Shown here: piece by piece, positions 34,615 to 43,873 of the stretch
Layout of the letters: the number at the start of each line of letters is the position of its first letter
How positions within the stretch are numbered: position 1 is the first letter of the stretch
The notes under the pieces: model-generated
What the model saw: only the letters and a program-made list of their open reading frames with translations
Databases searched by the model: none
Told to the model about the DNA's origin: nothing
Translations under genes and position numbers: made by a program
Origin: Gordonia sp. PDNC005
Lineage (GTDB): Bacteria > Actinomycetota > Actinomycetes > Mycobacteriales > Mycobacteriaceae
NCBI RefSeq assembly: GCF_016919385.1
Contig: NZ_CP070351.1
Location: forward strand, 2,604,001-2,668,000
Direction: 5' to 3'
Length of the DNA: 64,000 bases

Positions 34615-35526
34615 ATGATCGAAGTGAAGAACCTCTCGAAGCGCTACGGTGATTTCGTCGCCGTCGACGATGTGTCGTTCACCTGCAAGCCGGGCCGTGT
34701 GACTGGCTTCCTCGGACCGAATGGCGCAGGCAAGTCGACGACGATGCGCATCATCACCGGCCTCACGCCCGCGGGCGCCGGAACGGCCACCATCAACGGT
34801 GTCGCCTACCACGACATCCCGAACCCGTCGACGCACGTCGGCGTCCTGCTTGACGCATCGGCTCAGCACGCGGGGCGCACCGGAGCGGAGATCCTCCGAC
34901 TGTCGGCCATGACCATCGGCGCCCCGATGTCACGTGTCGACGAAGCACTCGCCATGGTGAGCCTCACCCAGGAGGAGGCGAGCCGGCGCGTCCGCAACTA
35001 CTCGCTCGGCATGCGTCAGCGCCTCGGCATCGCGAATGCGCTGATCGGCGATCCGCAGGTCCTCATCCTCGATGAGCCAGCCAACGGCCTCGACCCGGCA
35101 GGCATCCACTGGATGCGCACCCTGCTCCGCGAGTACGCGGACCGTGGTGGCGCCGTGCTGCTGTCGTCGCATCTGCTGCACGAGATCGAGATCATCGCCG
35201 ACGACCTGGTCGTCATCGGCCACGGCCGAATCGTCGCGCAGGGCACCAAGGAGGAACTCCTCGCGGGTACCGGCGCCGTGGTCCGCGGCGCGGACCGCAA
35301 TCACCTCGGCACCGCTCTTCAGGCGTCGGGAGTCGCGTTCCATGACCGCCAGGACGGCGGATTCGCCGTCGAGCAGACGCCCGAGGTGGTCGGCAAGATC
35401 GCCCTCGACGCCGGCGTCCATCTTGTTGAACTGCGCGGCGGCGACGGTGCGCGCCTGGAGGAGATGTTCCTCCAGCTCACCCAGCAGACCCAGCGCGAAC
35501 AGCCCAGCACACAGGGAGTCCAGTGA
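34615..35526 (+). CDS. ABC exporter ATPase subunit
   Basis: The 303-residue protein has one nucleotide-binding domain: Walker A GPNGAGKST, signature YSLGMRQRL, Walker B LILDEPANGLD and the switch His in LSSHLLHEIE. A C-terminal regulatory extension of about 80 residues follows. It belongs to the DrrA/CcmA-like exporter group used for drugs, lipids or lantibiotic-type peptides. It forms a pair with the permease gene, whose ATG overlaps its TGA, and is probably induced by the divergent two-component system. Confidence 0.9.
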   Translation: MIEVKNLSKRYGDFVAVDDVSFTCKPGRVTGFLGPNGAGKSTTMRIITGLTPAGAGTATINGVAYHDIPNPSTHVGVLLDASAQHAGRTGAEILRLSAMTIGAPMSRVDEALAMVSLTQEEASRRVRNYSLGMRQRLGIANALIGDPQVLILDEPANGLDPAGIHWMRTLLREYADRGGAVLLSSHLLHEIEIIADDLVVIGHGRIVAQGTKEELLAGTGAVVRGADRNHLGTALQASGVAFHDRQDGGFAVEQTPEVVGKIALDAGVHLVELRGGDGARLEEMFLQLTQQTQREQPSTQGVQ

Positions 35527-36317
35527 TGTCCGTTGCCGCAGCCCCCGCCCCCGTCACCGGCGGCTCGGGGATCCCCCTGTCCCGACTCGTCAAGGTTGAG
35601 CTCCGCAAGCTCGTCGACACCCGCGCCAGCTTCTGGCTGTCGATCTCGATCGCGGTGATCGCGGCGATCATCGCCGTGGTCGTGCTCATCGTCGGAAGCA
35701 GTCACCCCGAAGACGTGACGTTCGACAATCTCTTCAACCTCATGACGGCGCCGATGGCGTTTCTGCTGCCCGTCATGGCGATCCTCCTGGTGACCAGTGA
35801 GTGGAGTCAGCGAAATGCGCTGACGACGTTCACGATGGAACCTCGGCGCGAACGGATCGTCGCAGCCAAGTTCGTCGCTGTGATGATCGCGGCCGTCGCC
35901 GCTGTCGTCGTCGCACTTGTGCTCGGCGCCGTCGCCAACCTCATCGGGGGCCTCATCTACTCCGATCCCGCCGGTTCGTGGGAGATCACCGGAGTCTCGT
36001 TGTTCGCAGGCATCCTCGGCATGCTGATCGGCGTTCTGATGGGCTTCGCCTTCGCCGCGCTGTTCCTGAACACGCCTGCAGCGATCGTCGTCTACTTCAT
36101 CGTTCCGACTGTCCTGCAGATCATCGGCGGAGTCATCCCGTGGGTTCGGGAGAACCTCCTCGACTGGATCGACGTGAACCAGGCTCAGATGCCCCTGCTC
36201 GAGGGCAACTGGCCGACCGGTTCGGAGTGGATGCACATCGTCGTCGCGTTCATCATCTGGATCGCTCTACCCCTGGCTTTCGGTGTGAACCGAATCATGC
36301 GTTCAGAGATCAAATGA
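35526..36317 (+). CDS. ABC exporter permease subunit (ABC-2 type)
   Basis: The 263-residue protein has about six membrane helices. It starts with the cytoplasmic PLSRLVKVELRKLVDTRASFW, typical of ABC-2 permeases, and has TSEWSQRNALTTFTMEPRRERI after helix 2, the segment that contacts the ATPase. ATG 35526 shares a base with the ATPase stop (TGATG). The transported compound is unknown. A long hairpin terminator follows. Confidence 0.87.
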   Translation: MSVAAAPAPVTGGSGIPLSRLVKVELRKLVDTRASFWLSISIAVIAAIIAVVVLIVGSSHPEDVTFDNLFNLMTAPMAFLLPVMAILLVTSEWSQRNALTTFTMEPRRERIVAAKFVAVMIAAVAAVVVALVLGAVANLIGGLIYSDPAGSWEITGVSLFAGILGMLIGVLMGFAFAALFLNTPAAIVVYFIVPTVLQIIGGVIPWVRENLLDWIDVNQAQMPLLEGNWPTGSEWMHIVVAFIIWIALPLAFGVNRIMRSEIK

Positions 36318-36352
36318 CTGTGGGGGTCATCTGATCTGAAAGACGAACGCGC

Positions 36353-36396
36353 AGACGAGCGGCGCACCCTGATCTCCCGGGGTGCGCCGCTCGTCT
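36353..36396. terminator. Strong bidirectional hairpin terminator
   Basis: A perfect 17-bp stem (36353-36369 with 36380-36396) and ten-base loop separates the ABC exporter operon from the convergent monooxygenase gene. Confidence 0.8.
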
Positions 36397-36402
36397 GTCT
36401 TG

Positions 36403-37866
36403 TCAGTGTGCGACGTCGTAGTGGTCGACGTCGAACGTCTTCGTGGCCTTTCGGTACGCGAAGGTGAAACCGGGCCAGTTCTGAGTGTTCTTACCGTCGG
36501 CCGTCGTGTACCAGCCGTGACAGCCGTCGGCCCACACCGACTTGGCCAGACGATTCTGCAGTGAGTCGTTGAACTCGGACTGGACCTCTCGACGGACGCT
36601 CATCGATCGCGCCCCACTGCGGGCGAGGGCGTCGACGGCCCCACTCACGTATGAGAACTGCGACTCGAGCATGTACACGATCGAGTTGTGCGACAGATTT
36701 GTGTTCGGCCCGTACAGCATGAAGAAGTTCGGGAAGCCCGTCACGCTGAGCCCGAGGTAGGCGTGCGCCCCGTCGCGCCACTCGTCGTTGAGGTCGACGC
36801 CACCCGAACCGGTGATCGTCATCGGTGCGAGGAACTCGGTGGCCGCGAATCCGGTGCCGAGGATGATCGCGTCCACCTCGTGCAGTTCGCCGTCGGCGGT
36901 GACAACACCGTTGCGTTCGATCCGTTCGATTGACTCGGTGACGACGTCCACGTTCGGCCGGGTCAGCGCTGGGTAATAGTCGTTGGACATGAGGATCCGC
37001 TTGCAGCCCATCGGATCGGTCGGCGTCAGTTTGGCCCTCAGTTCCGGGTCGACGACCTGGCGGTTCATCATTCGTTCGTACCGCTTCTCATACGGCTTGA
37101 TCAGCCTGTTGAAGCCCATGAACGCCAACGCGCGCGGCTCGAGGGTCGCATACGTCGCCCATCTGGACGCCCGCAGCAATCCTGGAACAGTGCGGAACGC
37201 GTGCACCGCACCGCGCGCGTACGGGTAGTCGGGCTTGGGCAGGACGTGTGGCGCACTGCGCTGAAACAACTCCACTCTTGCGGCCTTCTCGGCGACGTGC
37301 GGCACGAACTGGACAGCCGATGCGCCGGTTCCGATGACCGCCACCCGTTTGCCATTCAGGTCGTAGGCGTGGTCCCACGTGGCCGAATGGAACATCTCTC
37401 CTGCGAAGTCGTCGAGGCCGTCGATCCGCGGATAGGCCGGGCGACTGAGTTGGCCCGTCGCCGCGATCAGGATGTCTGTCCGATGCTGTCGGCCATCGGA
37501 GAGTTCGAGAACCCACTGCCCTGAGTCGTCGTCGAAAGCGGCTGACAGGACTTCGGTGTGGAAGCGGATGTGTCGACGAACATCGAGTCGGTCGGCGCAG
37601 TCCTCGAGGTATCCGAGGATCTCCTGCTGGCCTGCGAATCGCCTCGTCCAGTCGGGTTTCATCGCGAACGAGAACGAGTAGAGGTGCGACGGGACGTCGC
37701 ATTCGGCGCCCGGGTATTCGTTCTCGCGCCACACTCCACCGACACCGTCGGCCTTCTCGAATACGACGATGTCGTCGTGGCCGTCGGCTTTGAGAGTGGC
37801 GGCCATGCCGATGCCGCCGAATCCGGTGCCGATGATCGCGATCGACGGCGACGTTCCGTGTGCCAC
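36403..37866 (-). CDS. Flavin-dependent Baeyer-Villiger-type monooxygenase
   Basis: The 487-residue protein has an FAD-binding GTGFGGIG at the N terminus, the type I Baeyer-Villiger fingerprint FAGEMFHSATWD (F-x-G-x3-H-x3-W-D), and an NADPH-binding GTGASAVQ after it. It is predicted to insert oxygen next to a ketone, or oxidise a heteroatom, using NADPH and O2. GTG 37866 is chosen because GGGAGG lies eight bases upstream; the longer ATG form lacks a ribosome site. An AraC-type activator gene lies 100 bases upstream on the same strand and may control it. Confidence 0.88.
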   Translation of the reverse strand: MAHGTSPSIAIIGTGFGGIGMAATLKADGHDDIVVFEKADGVGGVWRENEYPGAECDVPSHLYSFSFAMKPDWTRRFAGQQEILGYLEDCADRLDVRRHIRFHTEVLSAAFDDDSGQWVLELSDGRQHRTDILIAATGQLSRPAYPRIDGLDDFAGEMFHSATWDHAYDLNGKRVAVIGTGASAVQFVPHVAEKAARVELFQRSAPHVLPKPDYPYARGAVHAFRTVPGLLRASRWATYATLEPRALAFMGFNRLIKPYEKRYERMMNRQVVDPELRAKLTPTDPMGCKRILMSNDYYPALTRPNVDVVTESIERIERNGVVTADGELHEVDAIILGTGFAATEFLAPMTITGSGGVDLNDEWRDGAHAYLGLSVTGFPNFFMLYGPNTNLSHNSIVYMLESQFSYVSGAVDALARSGARSMSVRREVQSEFNDSLQNRLAKSVWADGCHGWYTTADGKNTQNWPGFTFAYRKATKTFDVDHYDVAH

Positions 37867-37966
37867 GTTTCTGTCCTCCCGAAGTGGTGTGTGCACCATC
37901 ACGCTATAGCGGTGCGGCTGCCGGACGGGAGGTGCCCGACGGCACCTTTGTTACTCGTTTCGGCAA

Positions 37967-38971
37967 TCAGGTCCGCTGCCGACGGAACTCGGCGGGTCCG
38001 ACGCCGGTCCACCGACGGAATGCCTGCGAGAAGCTCGACACCTCGACGTATCCCAGCCGCTGTGCCGTCTCCCCCACCGTCAGCCGACCCGACAGCAGCA
38101 TCTCCTCGGCCAGCCGGCGCCTCATCTCCTGCAACAGATCGCGGTACGACGTCCCTTCGGCGGCGAGTCGGTGCCGTAATGTGCGCGGACTCATCGCAAG
38201 GGCGCGTGCCGCGTCGTCCGCCGTGGGCGGATGTGCGGGATCGCCCGACAGCAGGTCCAACACTCGTCCGGCCAGACCCGACCGCGTGGACCTCGAGCGC
38301 AGGATCTCTCGGCACTGCGCCTGAGCGAGTGCTGCAGCGTGCGTGTCCGCGCGCGGCAGCGGCACGTCGAGCTGTTCGTCCGACATCGCGATCACGGTCT
38401 CGGGCGCACCGAAGTCGGGCAGCGCGCCGAACGCCGCCCGGTAGGCCGCGCTGTCGGCCGGTTCGTCGAATCCGATCCGCACGGCGGGCGCGGGGCCGCC
38501 GGTGAGATCGCGGTGGATGGCGCAAACTGCTGCGGCGTCGCGTTCGACCACGAATCGCCGCAACCGTTCAGGGACGTCGGGTGCGTCGAGGAGCAGTTCG
38601 ACACCGTCGGACGTCTCAACCGGCCGGATGCGGGAGAACACAAACGTCAGGTCCAGGAACCGGAGCCCCACGTCGATCGCACTGCGCAGCGTGGGGCTGC
38701 TGAGCAGCGCGAACCCGAACATGCCATACGTCGTCAACTGATAGCGCATACCCGCCGTGACGCCGAGTCCGGTCGGGTCGTCAACCGCGTCGACGAGGTT
38801 GGTTATCACCGTGAGTTCCTGCCGGGGCGACACCTCGGCGTCCGCCCGGCGCAACTCGGCGGCGTCCAGCCCGGTGCCTGCGAGGCAGGCGGTCGGTTCG
38901 ACGCCGGATGCCTCCGCAAGCCCGAGGAGAAGGACGACTCCCGCCGCCGACCTCGGAATGCTCCAGTCCAT
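37967..38971 (-). CDS. AraC family transcriptional regulator (OruR/AraC_binding type)
   Basis: The 334-residue regulator has an Arabinose_bd-like N-terminal domain (about 20-210). A C-terminal double helix-turn-helix follows: PPTADDAARALAMSPRTLRHRL for the first helix pair and LTVGETAQRLGYVEVSSFSQAFRRWTG for the second, with the usual SFSQAFRRW consensus. ATG 38971 is five bases after the permease stop. The set permease, AraC and monooxygenase suggests one inducible pathway, although the substrate is unknown. Confidence 0.87.
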   Translation of the reverse strand: MDWSIPRSAAGVVLLLGLAEASGVEPTACLAGTGLDAAELRRADAEVSPRQELTVITNLVDAVDDPTGLGVTAGMRYQLTTYGMFGFALLSSPTLRSAIDVGLRFLDLTFVFSRIRPVETSDGVELLLDAPDVPERLRRFVVERDAAAVCAIHRDLTGGPAPAVRIGFDEPADSAAYRAAFGALPDFGAPETVIAMSDEQLDVPLPRADTHAAALAQAQCREILRSRSTRSGLAGRVLDLLSGDPAHPPTADDAARALAMSPRTLRHRLAAEGTSYRDLLQEMRRRLAEEMLLSGRLTVGETAQRLGYVEVSSFSQAFRRWTGVGPAEFRRQRT

Positions 38972-38976
38972 GCCGA

Positions 38977-40389
38977 TCAGTGCAGAGTCTTGTCGACCGC
39001 GTCGTGCGCCGTTCCGGTGCGCGACCAGACGGCGTATCCGATCCCGACAAGCGCGAACCACACGGCGCCGACCAGAAGTGCGATGCGCCCGTCCTCATCG
39101 AAGAACAGCAGGACCACGACGAGTGCCAAGAACACGAGCGTCCCCCACGTCGTGTACGGGGCGAACGGGACCTTGTAGTCCGATTCCGGGAGGAGCCCGG
39201 CGGCCACTTTCCGGCGGAACATCATCTGGCAGATGATGATCGTCGCCCACACCACGATGATGCCGACGGTCGACACCGCGGTGATGTACGCGAACGCGTG
39301 CTCCGGGTCGATCACGTTCACGACCACACCGAGTGCCATGACGACGGCGCTGAGCACGATGCCCGCCAGCGGGACCTGTCGGCTCGACAGCTTCTGGAGA
39401 CCGGTCGGGGCGTCGCCGCGCTGAGCCAACGAGCGGACCATTCGACCGGTCGAGTAGATGCCGGAGTTGCACGACGACAGCGCCGCGGTCAGGAGGATGA
39501 AGTTGACGATGCCGGCCGCGCCGGGGATGCCGATGTACTGGAAGACGGCGACGAACGGGCTCTCACCGGCATGGAAGTCTTTCCAGCTGCGGACCGACAG
39601 GATCACGATCAGTGAGCCGACGTAGAAGATGCCGATACGGAAGGGCACGGAGTTGATGGCCTTGCGCAGGGTGACGCGGGGATTCTCGGCTTCACCCGCG
39701 GTGACGCCGACGAGCTCAACGCCGACGTACGCGAACATGACGATCTGCAGGCTGAGCAGTGCGTTGGTGAACCCTGTTGCGAAGAACCCGCCGCTGTTCC
39801 ACAGGTTCGTGACCGAAGGCCCCACGTCGGGACCGAGACCGGCGATGGGCAGGAGCACTCCGATGCCGATGATGATCATGCCGAGGATGGCCGTCACCTT
39901 GATTGCGGAGAACCAGAACTCGGCCCGACCGAACAGCCCGACGGAGATCAGGTTGGCCCCGAACAGGACGATCAACGCGACGAGCGCCGTCACCCAAACT
40001 GGAATCGCAGGCCACCAGTAGTTGACGTACTTGCCCGCGACGGTGATCTCGGCCATGCACGTGGTGGTCCAGACCGCCCAGTAGGTCCATCCCTGACTGA
40101 AGCCCGCAAACCGTCCGAGGAACTCGTCCGCGTATTCGCTGATGCCGCCCGACACGGGTCGGTAGATGATCAGTTCGCCGAGCGCTCGCATCACGATGAA
40201 GACCGCAAGACCCGCGACGGCGTACGCGAGGATCAGCGCGGGACCCGCCTTCTCGATGGCGCCGCCCGCCCCGTAGAACAGGCCGGTTCCGATGGCGCCG
40301 CCGATGGCGATCATCTGGACGGTACGAGAGGTCAGTCCCCGCTGGTAACCCTCGTCGACTGTGGAGTCGTCGTACTTGGTCGTGGTCAT
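38977..40389 (-). CDS. Amino acid permease (APC superfamily, AAT type)
   Basis: The 470-residue protein has twelve membrane helices. It starts with the family motif LTSRTVQMIAIGGAIGTGLFYGAGG and has PVSGGISEYADEFLG and FAYVGVELVGVTAGEAENP, typical of GabP/CycA/AnsP-type proton-coupled amino acid importers. The amino acid cannot be assigned. It is the first gene of a unit that continues into the AraC regulator. Confidence 0.9.
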   Translation of the reverse strand: MTTTKYDDSTVDEGYQRGLTSRTVQMIAIGGAIGTGLFYGAGGAIEKAGPALILAYAVAGLAVFIVMRALGELIIYRPVSGGISEYADEFLGRFAGFSQGWTYWAVWTTTCMAEITVAGKYVNYWWPAIPVWVTALVALIVLFGANLISVGLFGRAEFWFSAIKVTAILGMIIIGIGVLLPIAGLGPDVGPSVTNLWNSGGFFATGFTNALLSLQIVMFAYVGVELVGVTAGEAENPRVTLRKAINSVPFRIGIFYVGSLIVILSVRSWKDFHAGESPFVAVFQYIGIPGAAGIVNFILLTAALSSCNSGIYSTGRMVRSLAQRGDAPTGLQKLSSRQVPLAGIVLSAVVMALGVVVNVIDPEHAFAYITAVSTVGIIVVWATIIICQMMFRRKVAAGLLPESDYKVPFAPYTTWGTLVFLALVVVLLFFDEDGRIALLVGAVWFALVGIGYAVWSRTGTAHDAVDKTLH

Positions 40390-40532
40390 CGATGTCCTTC
40401 CGCGCAGGCTCAGCGTGCAGCGCGAGTGAATCTACTCGCAGACGGTGTTGCGCCCGTCACTCCCCATGCCGAGCGACCGTTTCGTCTAGCCTCGGCTGTA
40501 GTTGTAGTCCAGACATATGACGGGGGTGTTTC

Positions 40533-40733
40533 ATGACGACAGAAGCATGGCGGGGGACGGTGGCGGCCAAACGACGAGCGCTGCTCGACGGCTCGGCGCT
40601 GTACCGACGGCTGATCGTCGACCTCGACGGCGGAGGACGCCTCAAAGTGCGAGTTCCGCGAGAATTGTGGGACTCCCTCGAGGTGGGAGATGTGGTCGTG
40701 AAGTCCGCGGGTCACGACCCGGCCAAGGGCTGA
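40533..40733 (+). CDS. Small conserved hypothetical protein
   Basis: The 66-residue, soluble protein has a strand-rich core (LYRRLIVDLDGGGRLKVRVPRELWDSL) and ends with SAGHDPAKG. It resembles short DUF7489-like actinobacterial proteins; I am not certain of this. The ATG has a G-rich ribosome site (GGGGGTG). Its last 22 bases overlap the end of the convergent kinase gene. Confidence 0.6.
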   Translation: MTTEAWRGTVAAKRRALLDGSALYRRLIVDLDGGGRLKVRVPRELWDSLEVGDVVVKSAGHDPAKG

Positions 40734-41281
40734 TCACCGGAACGGGATCGGCGGACGGTCTCGACGAACTCGTCGACGTCGCGCCGCGTGCGCAGACGAT
40801 GGAAATCGAGATGCGCGTGCGCCGGGTCGGATATCGCCGCCGCATATCGCGCGCGGGTGCGCGAGTACGAGTCCCACGCCCACCGGACGATCGACTCGTC
40901 TCCACGCCAGAAAGCCAGACCGCTCCACCCTTCGCGGTTGCCGTTCCACAGCTCTTGCCGCGTCGCAGCCCGCCGCACCGTCCGGCTGACCGACTGCCAA
41001 ATTACCCGCCATCGAGGCGGGTCGATCCACACGATGGTGTCGGCGCGTTCCCACACGAGGCGTCCGACCACACTCTGGTAGTTCCCGTCGACGACCCAGG
41101 CGTCCGGGGCGATCGCCCGTCGCACGCCGTCCTGGAAGACTTCTGGGTCGGCCTGGGTCCACTCCGGTCCCCAGAACACCGCGTCCAACTCGATGTAGGG
41201 AACTTCCAGAGCCTTCGCGAGCCGCCGCGCGGCGGTCGACTTCCCGGACCCAGATGCTCCGACAACCGACACTCTCCTCAC
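40712..41281 (-). CDS. P-loop kinase of the adenylate-kinase-like (FlaR/topology modulation) group
   Basis: The 189-residue protein starts VRRVSVVGASGSGKST with a full Walker A motif, followed by ELDAVFWGPEW and VVDGNYQSV, the hallmarks of the FlaR-like group of small nucleoside-kinase relatives. The true substrate is unknown. GTG 41281 gives the standard start; a longer form begins at 41311 inside the end of the preceding gene. It lies 23 bases after the condensation-GNAT fusion gene. Confidence 0.8.
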   Translation of the reverse strand: MRRVSVVGASGSGKSTAARRLAKALEVPYIELDAVFWGPEWTQADPEVFQDGVRRAIAPDAWVVDGNYQSVVGRLVWERADTIVWIDPPRWRVIWQSVSRTVRRAATRQELWNGNREGWSGLAFWRGDESIVRWAWDSYSRTRARYAAAISDPAHAHLDFHRLRTRRDVDEFVETVRRSRSGDQPLAGS

Positions 41282-41304
41282 CAGAAGACCGTATCGCTGC
41301 CACA

Positions 41305-43050
41305 TCACCACTCGAGCTTGAGGCCGACGTGGTCGGACCGGAAGCCCGCCCTCGCGTAAAAGGCTCGCGCCCGGTCGCGTGCCTCGTCGGTGGTCACCTG
41401 CACGAGGCGGGCGCCGTGGGCGCTTCCATGTGCGCGAGCCCAGTCGAGCATCGCCGAGCCGAGACCTTGGGACCGCTCGGCCTGAGCGACTCTCAGACCC
41501 TCGATCTGCAGCCGGGTGGTGCCGCCTCGAGACAATCCGGGAATCACCGTGAGCTGCATCGTCGCGACGATGCGCTCGTCGTCTCGCACCACCGCCAGGT
41601 AGTGGGCACTGTCGCGGGCGACGACGTCGAACGCCGCCTCGTAGCGCTCGACCTCGGCGCCTTCTCGTGTCCGGCCGATCTCATCGTCCGCCAACAACGC
41701 GACGATCGCGGGAACGTCGGCGCGGACGGCTCGCTGGACGCGGAACGTCCTGTCCCCGAGGTGCAGCACGTCTCCCGCGGAGGAGTGAGCGCTGTCCCGT
41801 AGTCGCGCGACGAGCGCGTCGAGCCAGCCGCCGACACCGGCTCTGGCCTCGTCGGTGTCGGGGTACCGGCAACGCAGGTGGAGACCGGAGTCGTCGAGGA
41901 TGAACCAGAGCATCACTCCGTCGGTCGCGATGACCGCGCCCACGTATTGGGCGTCGATGCTCGTCGAGTCGATCCGGACGGGAAGCCGTCGCAGGTCGAG
42001 CCACGAGATCGCGAACATCCCGGGGGCCTCCGGCATGTCCCCTCCCCACGGTTCGAGGACGTCTTTCAGCGGCCATGACCCGAGCCGGACGGCTTCACGG
42101 ACCGCCGCTGCCGCGGCAGTCGGATCTGGATCGTCGGACGAGATCACGGAGTTGGTGATGAACCAGCCGACCGACTCGTGCCACGAGGAGTCGTATCGGC
42201 TGTGCACCGGGAACACCGCGCGCAACGGAGTGCCTGCGAGGGTCTGCGTCACCTCGGTCATCGCCGACACAGCGAGGGAGAGAGTCGACACTCCGTCGGT
42301 GCGCGCCTGTGCCGAGAATGCGGCGCTCTCGTCGACGTCGAACACGTCGCGCACTTCCACCCGCTCGGAATGCATGACCGGTGACCCGAGCGGCAGCGGG
42401 AACCGCGGCATCGTCCCGCCGCTGTCGGACAGGATCTGCGCCCAGCGCTCACGAACGTCGTCCGGTGCCGTCGGGCGGTCCATCAACGCGCGAGTGTGGT
42501 CGACGAACGCCGGTGCGACGTCGCGCGGGTGGCCGCCGAGTGACGCGAGCAGGTCGCGGACGATCACCAGCATGGACCACATGTCGACGTGAGAGTGGTC
42601 CGCGGCGACGACAACCGTCGGCCCGGTCGCGGTCTCGAGCACACACATCCGGTGTGACGGGCGGGAGTAGGGCGTGCAGTATTCGTCGAACACCGCGCGG
42701 AGCACTTCGTTGACGGCTTGGCCCGCGCCTATCCGGTGCTCCACCCAGCTCCCGGCCCCGACCTCGACCTCGTGCAGGTGCGGCCCGTCGGGTCCCGGAA
42801 CGAACACCGACCGCAGCGTGCCGTGACGTGCGATCACATCGAGCCACGCAGCGGCGAGTTCATCTCGAGGCACAAGGCTCGACAGCCGGAACGACAACGC
42901 CATCCACGAACCGGGGCGGTCGCCCGCCCCGACGTGGCGGCGTTGGTCGAACGAGACCTGCAGCTCGGCCCCCGGGTCGGACACGACGACGTCGTATCCG
43001 AACAGTCGCCCGAACGGTAGCCGGAGGTGCCCGATGTTCGTGAGCCTCAT
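41305..43050 (-). CDS. Condensation-like acyltransferase fused to a GNAT domain
   Basis: The 581-residue frame has two domains. Residues 1 to about 425 resemble CoA-dependent acyltransferase/NRPS condensation proteins: the active-site region reads VAADHSHVDMWSM, keeping the second His and the Asp of HHxxxDG but with Asp for the first His and Met for the Gly. A GWFITNSVI segment lies in the C-terminal lobe. Residues from about 435 are a GNAT acetyltransferase with ERSQGLGSAMLDWA as CoA motif and a C-terminal ARAFYARAGFRSDH. Both halves would bind CoA-type thioesters. No linker stop or frameshift is seen. The acceptor is unknown, and a small kinase follows in the same direction. Confidence 0.75.
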   Translation of the reverse strand: MRLTNIGHLRLPFGRLFGYDVVVSDPGAELQVSFDQRRHVGAGDRPGSWMALSFRLSSLVPRDELAAAWLDVIARHGTLRSVFVPGPDGPHLHEVEVGAGSWVEHRIGAGQAVNEVLRAVFDEYCTPYSRPSHRMCVLETATGPTVVVAADHSHVDMWSMLVIVRDLLASLGGHPRDVAPAFVDHTRALMDRPTAPDDVRERWAQILSDSGGTMPRFPLPLGSPVMHSERVEVRDVFDVDESAAFSAQARTDGVSTLSLAVSAMTEVTQTLAGTPLRAVFPVHSRYDSSWHESVGWFITNSVISSDDPDPTAAAAAVREAVRLGSWPLKDVLEPWGGDMPEAPGMFAISWLDLRRLPVRIDSTSIDAQYVGAVIATDGVMLWFILDDSGLHLRCRYPDTDEARAGVGGWLDALVARLRDSAHSSAGDVLHLGDRTFRVQRAVRADVPAIVALLADDEIGRTREGAEVERYEAAFDVVARDSAHYLAVVRDDERIVATMQLTVIPGLSRGGTTRLQIEGLRVAQAERSQGLGSAMLDWARAHGSAHGARLVQVTTDEARDRARAFYARAGFRSDHVGLKLEW

Positions 43051-43099
43051 GGCGCTACGCTACCCATCATCTCCAGGCCCGCAACTCGAGGAGGATCCC

Positions 43100-43873
43100 A
43101 TGCCGACGTTCCCTGTGCCGGGCGCAGACCTCGACGTTTCGTTCAGTGACGAGCACGGCAGGCCCGTCGTCCAACTGCACGGGCTCACGTCGAGTCGGGC
43201 ACGAGACCGCAGCCTCGGCCTGGATCTGGGGCGAGGGCTGAGCGGCACGCGCCTGCTGCGATACGACGCGCGTGCTCACGGCCGGTCCACCGGGCGCGCG
43301 GTTCCCGACGACTACCGCTGGCCTGCCCTGGCATCGGATCTGCTGCGCCTGCTCGACGAGTGGTTCCCGGGCGAACGTGTGCACGGCGTGGGTCCGTCGA
43401 TGGGCACGGGGACATTGCTTCATGCCGCCGCGATTGATCCCGAAAGATTCTCCGGCCTGACGTTGATGATTCCGCCGACCGCATGGGACACCCGGTCCGT
43501 GATCGCCGACGACTACCGCGCGGCGGCCGACCGGATCGAAGCCGACGGAATCGGCGCGTTCATCGACGCCGGACGTGCCGTCCCCCAACCGCCGGCACTG
43601 ACAGGGGTCGACGAGACTGTTCCCGACGTCCGCGCGGACCTGCTTCCGGCCGTGTTCCGGGGCGCGGCGCTGAGCGACCTCCCCGCTCCGGACACCATCG
43701 CAGGGATTTCGGTCCCGACGTCGATCCTGGCGTGGATCGACGATCCGGGGCACCCGCTGTCGACGGCGCATGCACTCGCCGACCTGCTTCCGTCAGCGAC
43801 GTTGAGCGTCGCGCACACGCCGTCCGATCTTGCGCAGTGGCCCGTCAGACTCCACGACCAGGTGACTCGCTAG
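43100..43873 (+). CDS. Alpha/beta hydrolase
   Basis: The 257-residue protein has the hydrolase fold: VVQLHGLTSSR forms the oxyanion region, YDARAHGRS is the typical strand-4 segment, and the nucleophile elbow GVGPSMGTG carries the Ser. An Asp in AWIDDPGH and a His in SVAHTPSD are candidates for the triad. ATG 43100 has GAGGAGG upstream; a longer frame from 43034 lacks a ribosome site. The substrate is unknown. Its stop shares a CTAG with the stop of the convergent secreted-protein gene. Confidence 0.83.
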   Translation: MPTFPVPGADLDVSFSDEHGRPVVQLHGLTSSRARDRSLGLDLGRGLSGTRLLRYDARAHGRSTGRAVPDDYRWPALASDLLRLLDEWFPGERVHGVGPSMGTGTLLHAAAIDPERFSGLTLMIPPTAWDTRSVIADDYRAAADRIEADGIGAFIDAGRAVPQPPALTGVDETVPDVRADLLPAVFRGAALSDLPAPDTIAGISVPTSILAWIDDPGHPLSTAHALADLLPSATLSVAHTPSDLAQWPVRLHDQVTR

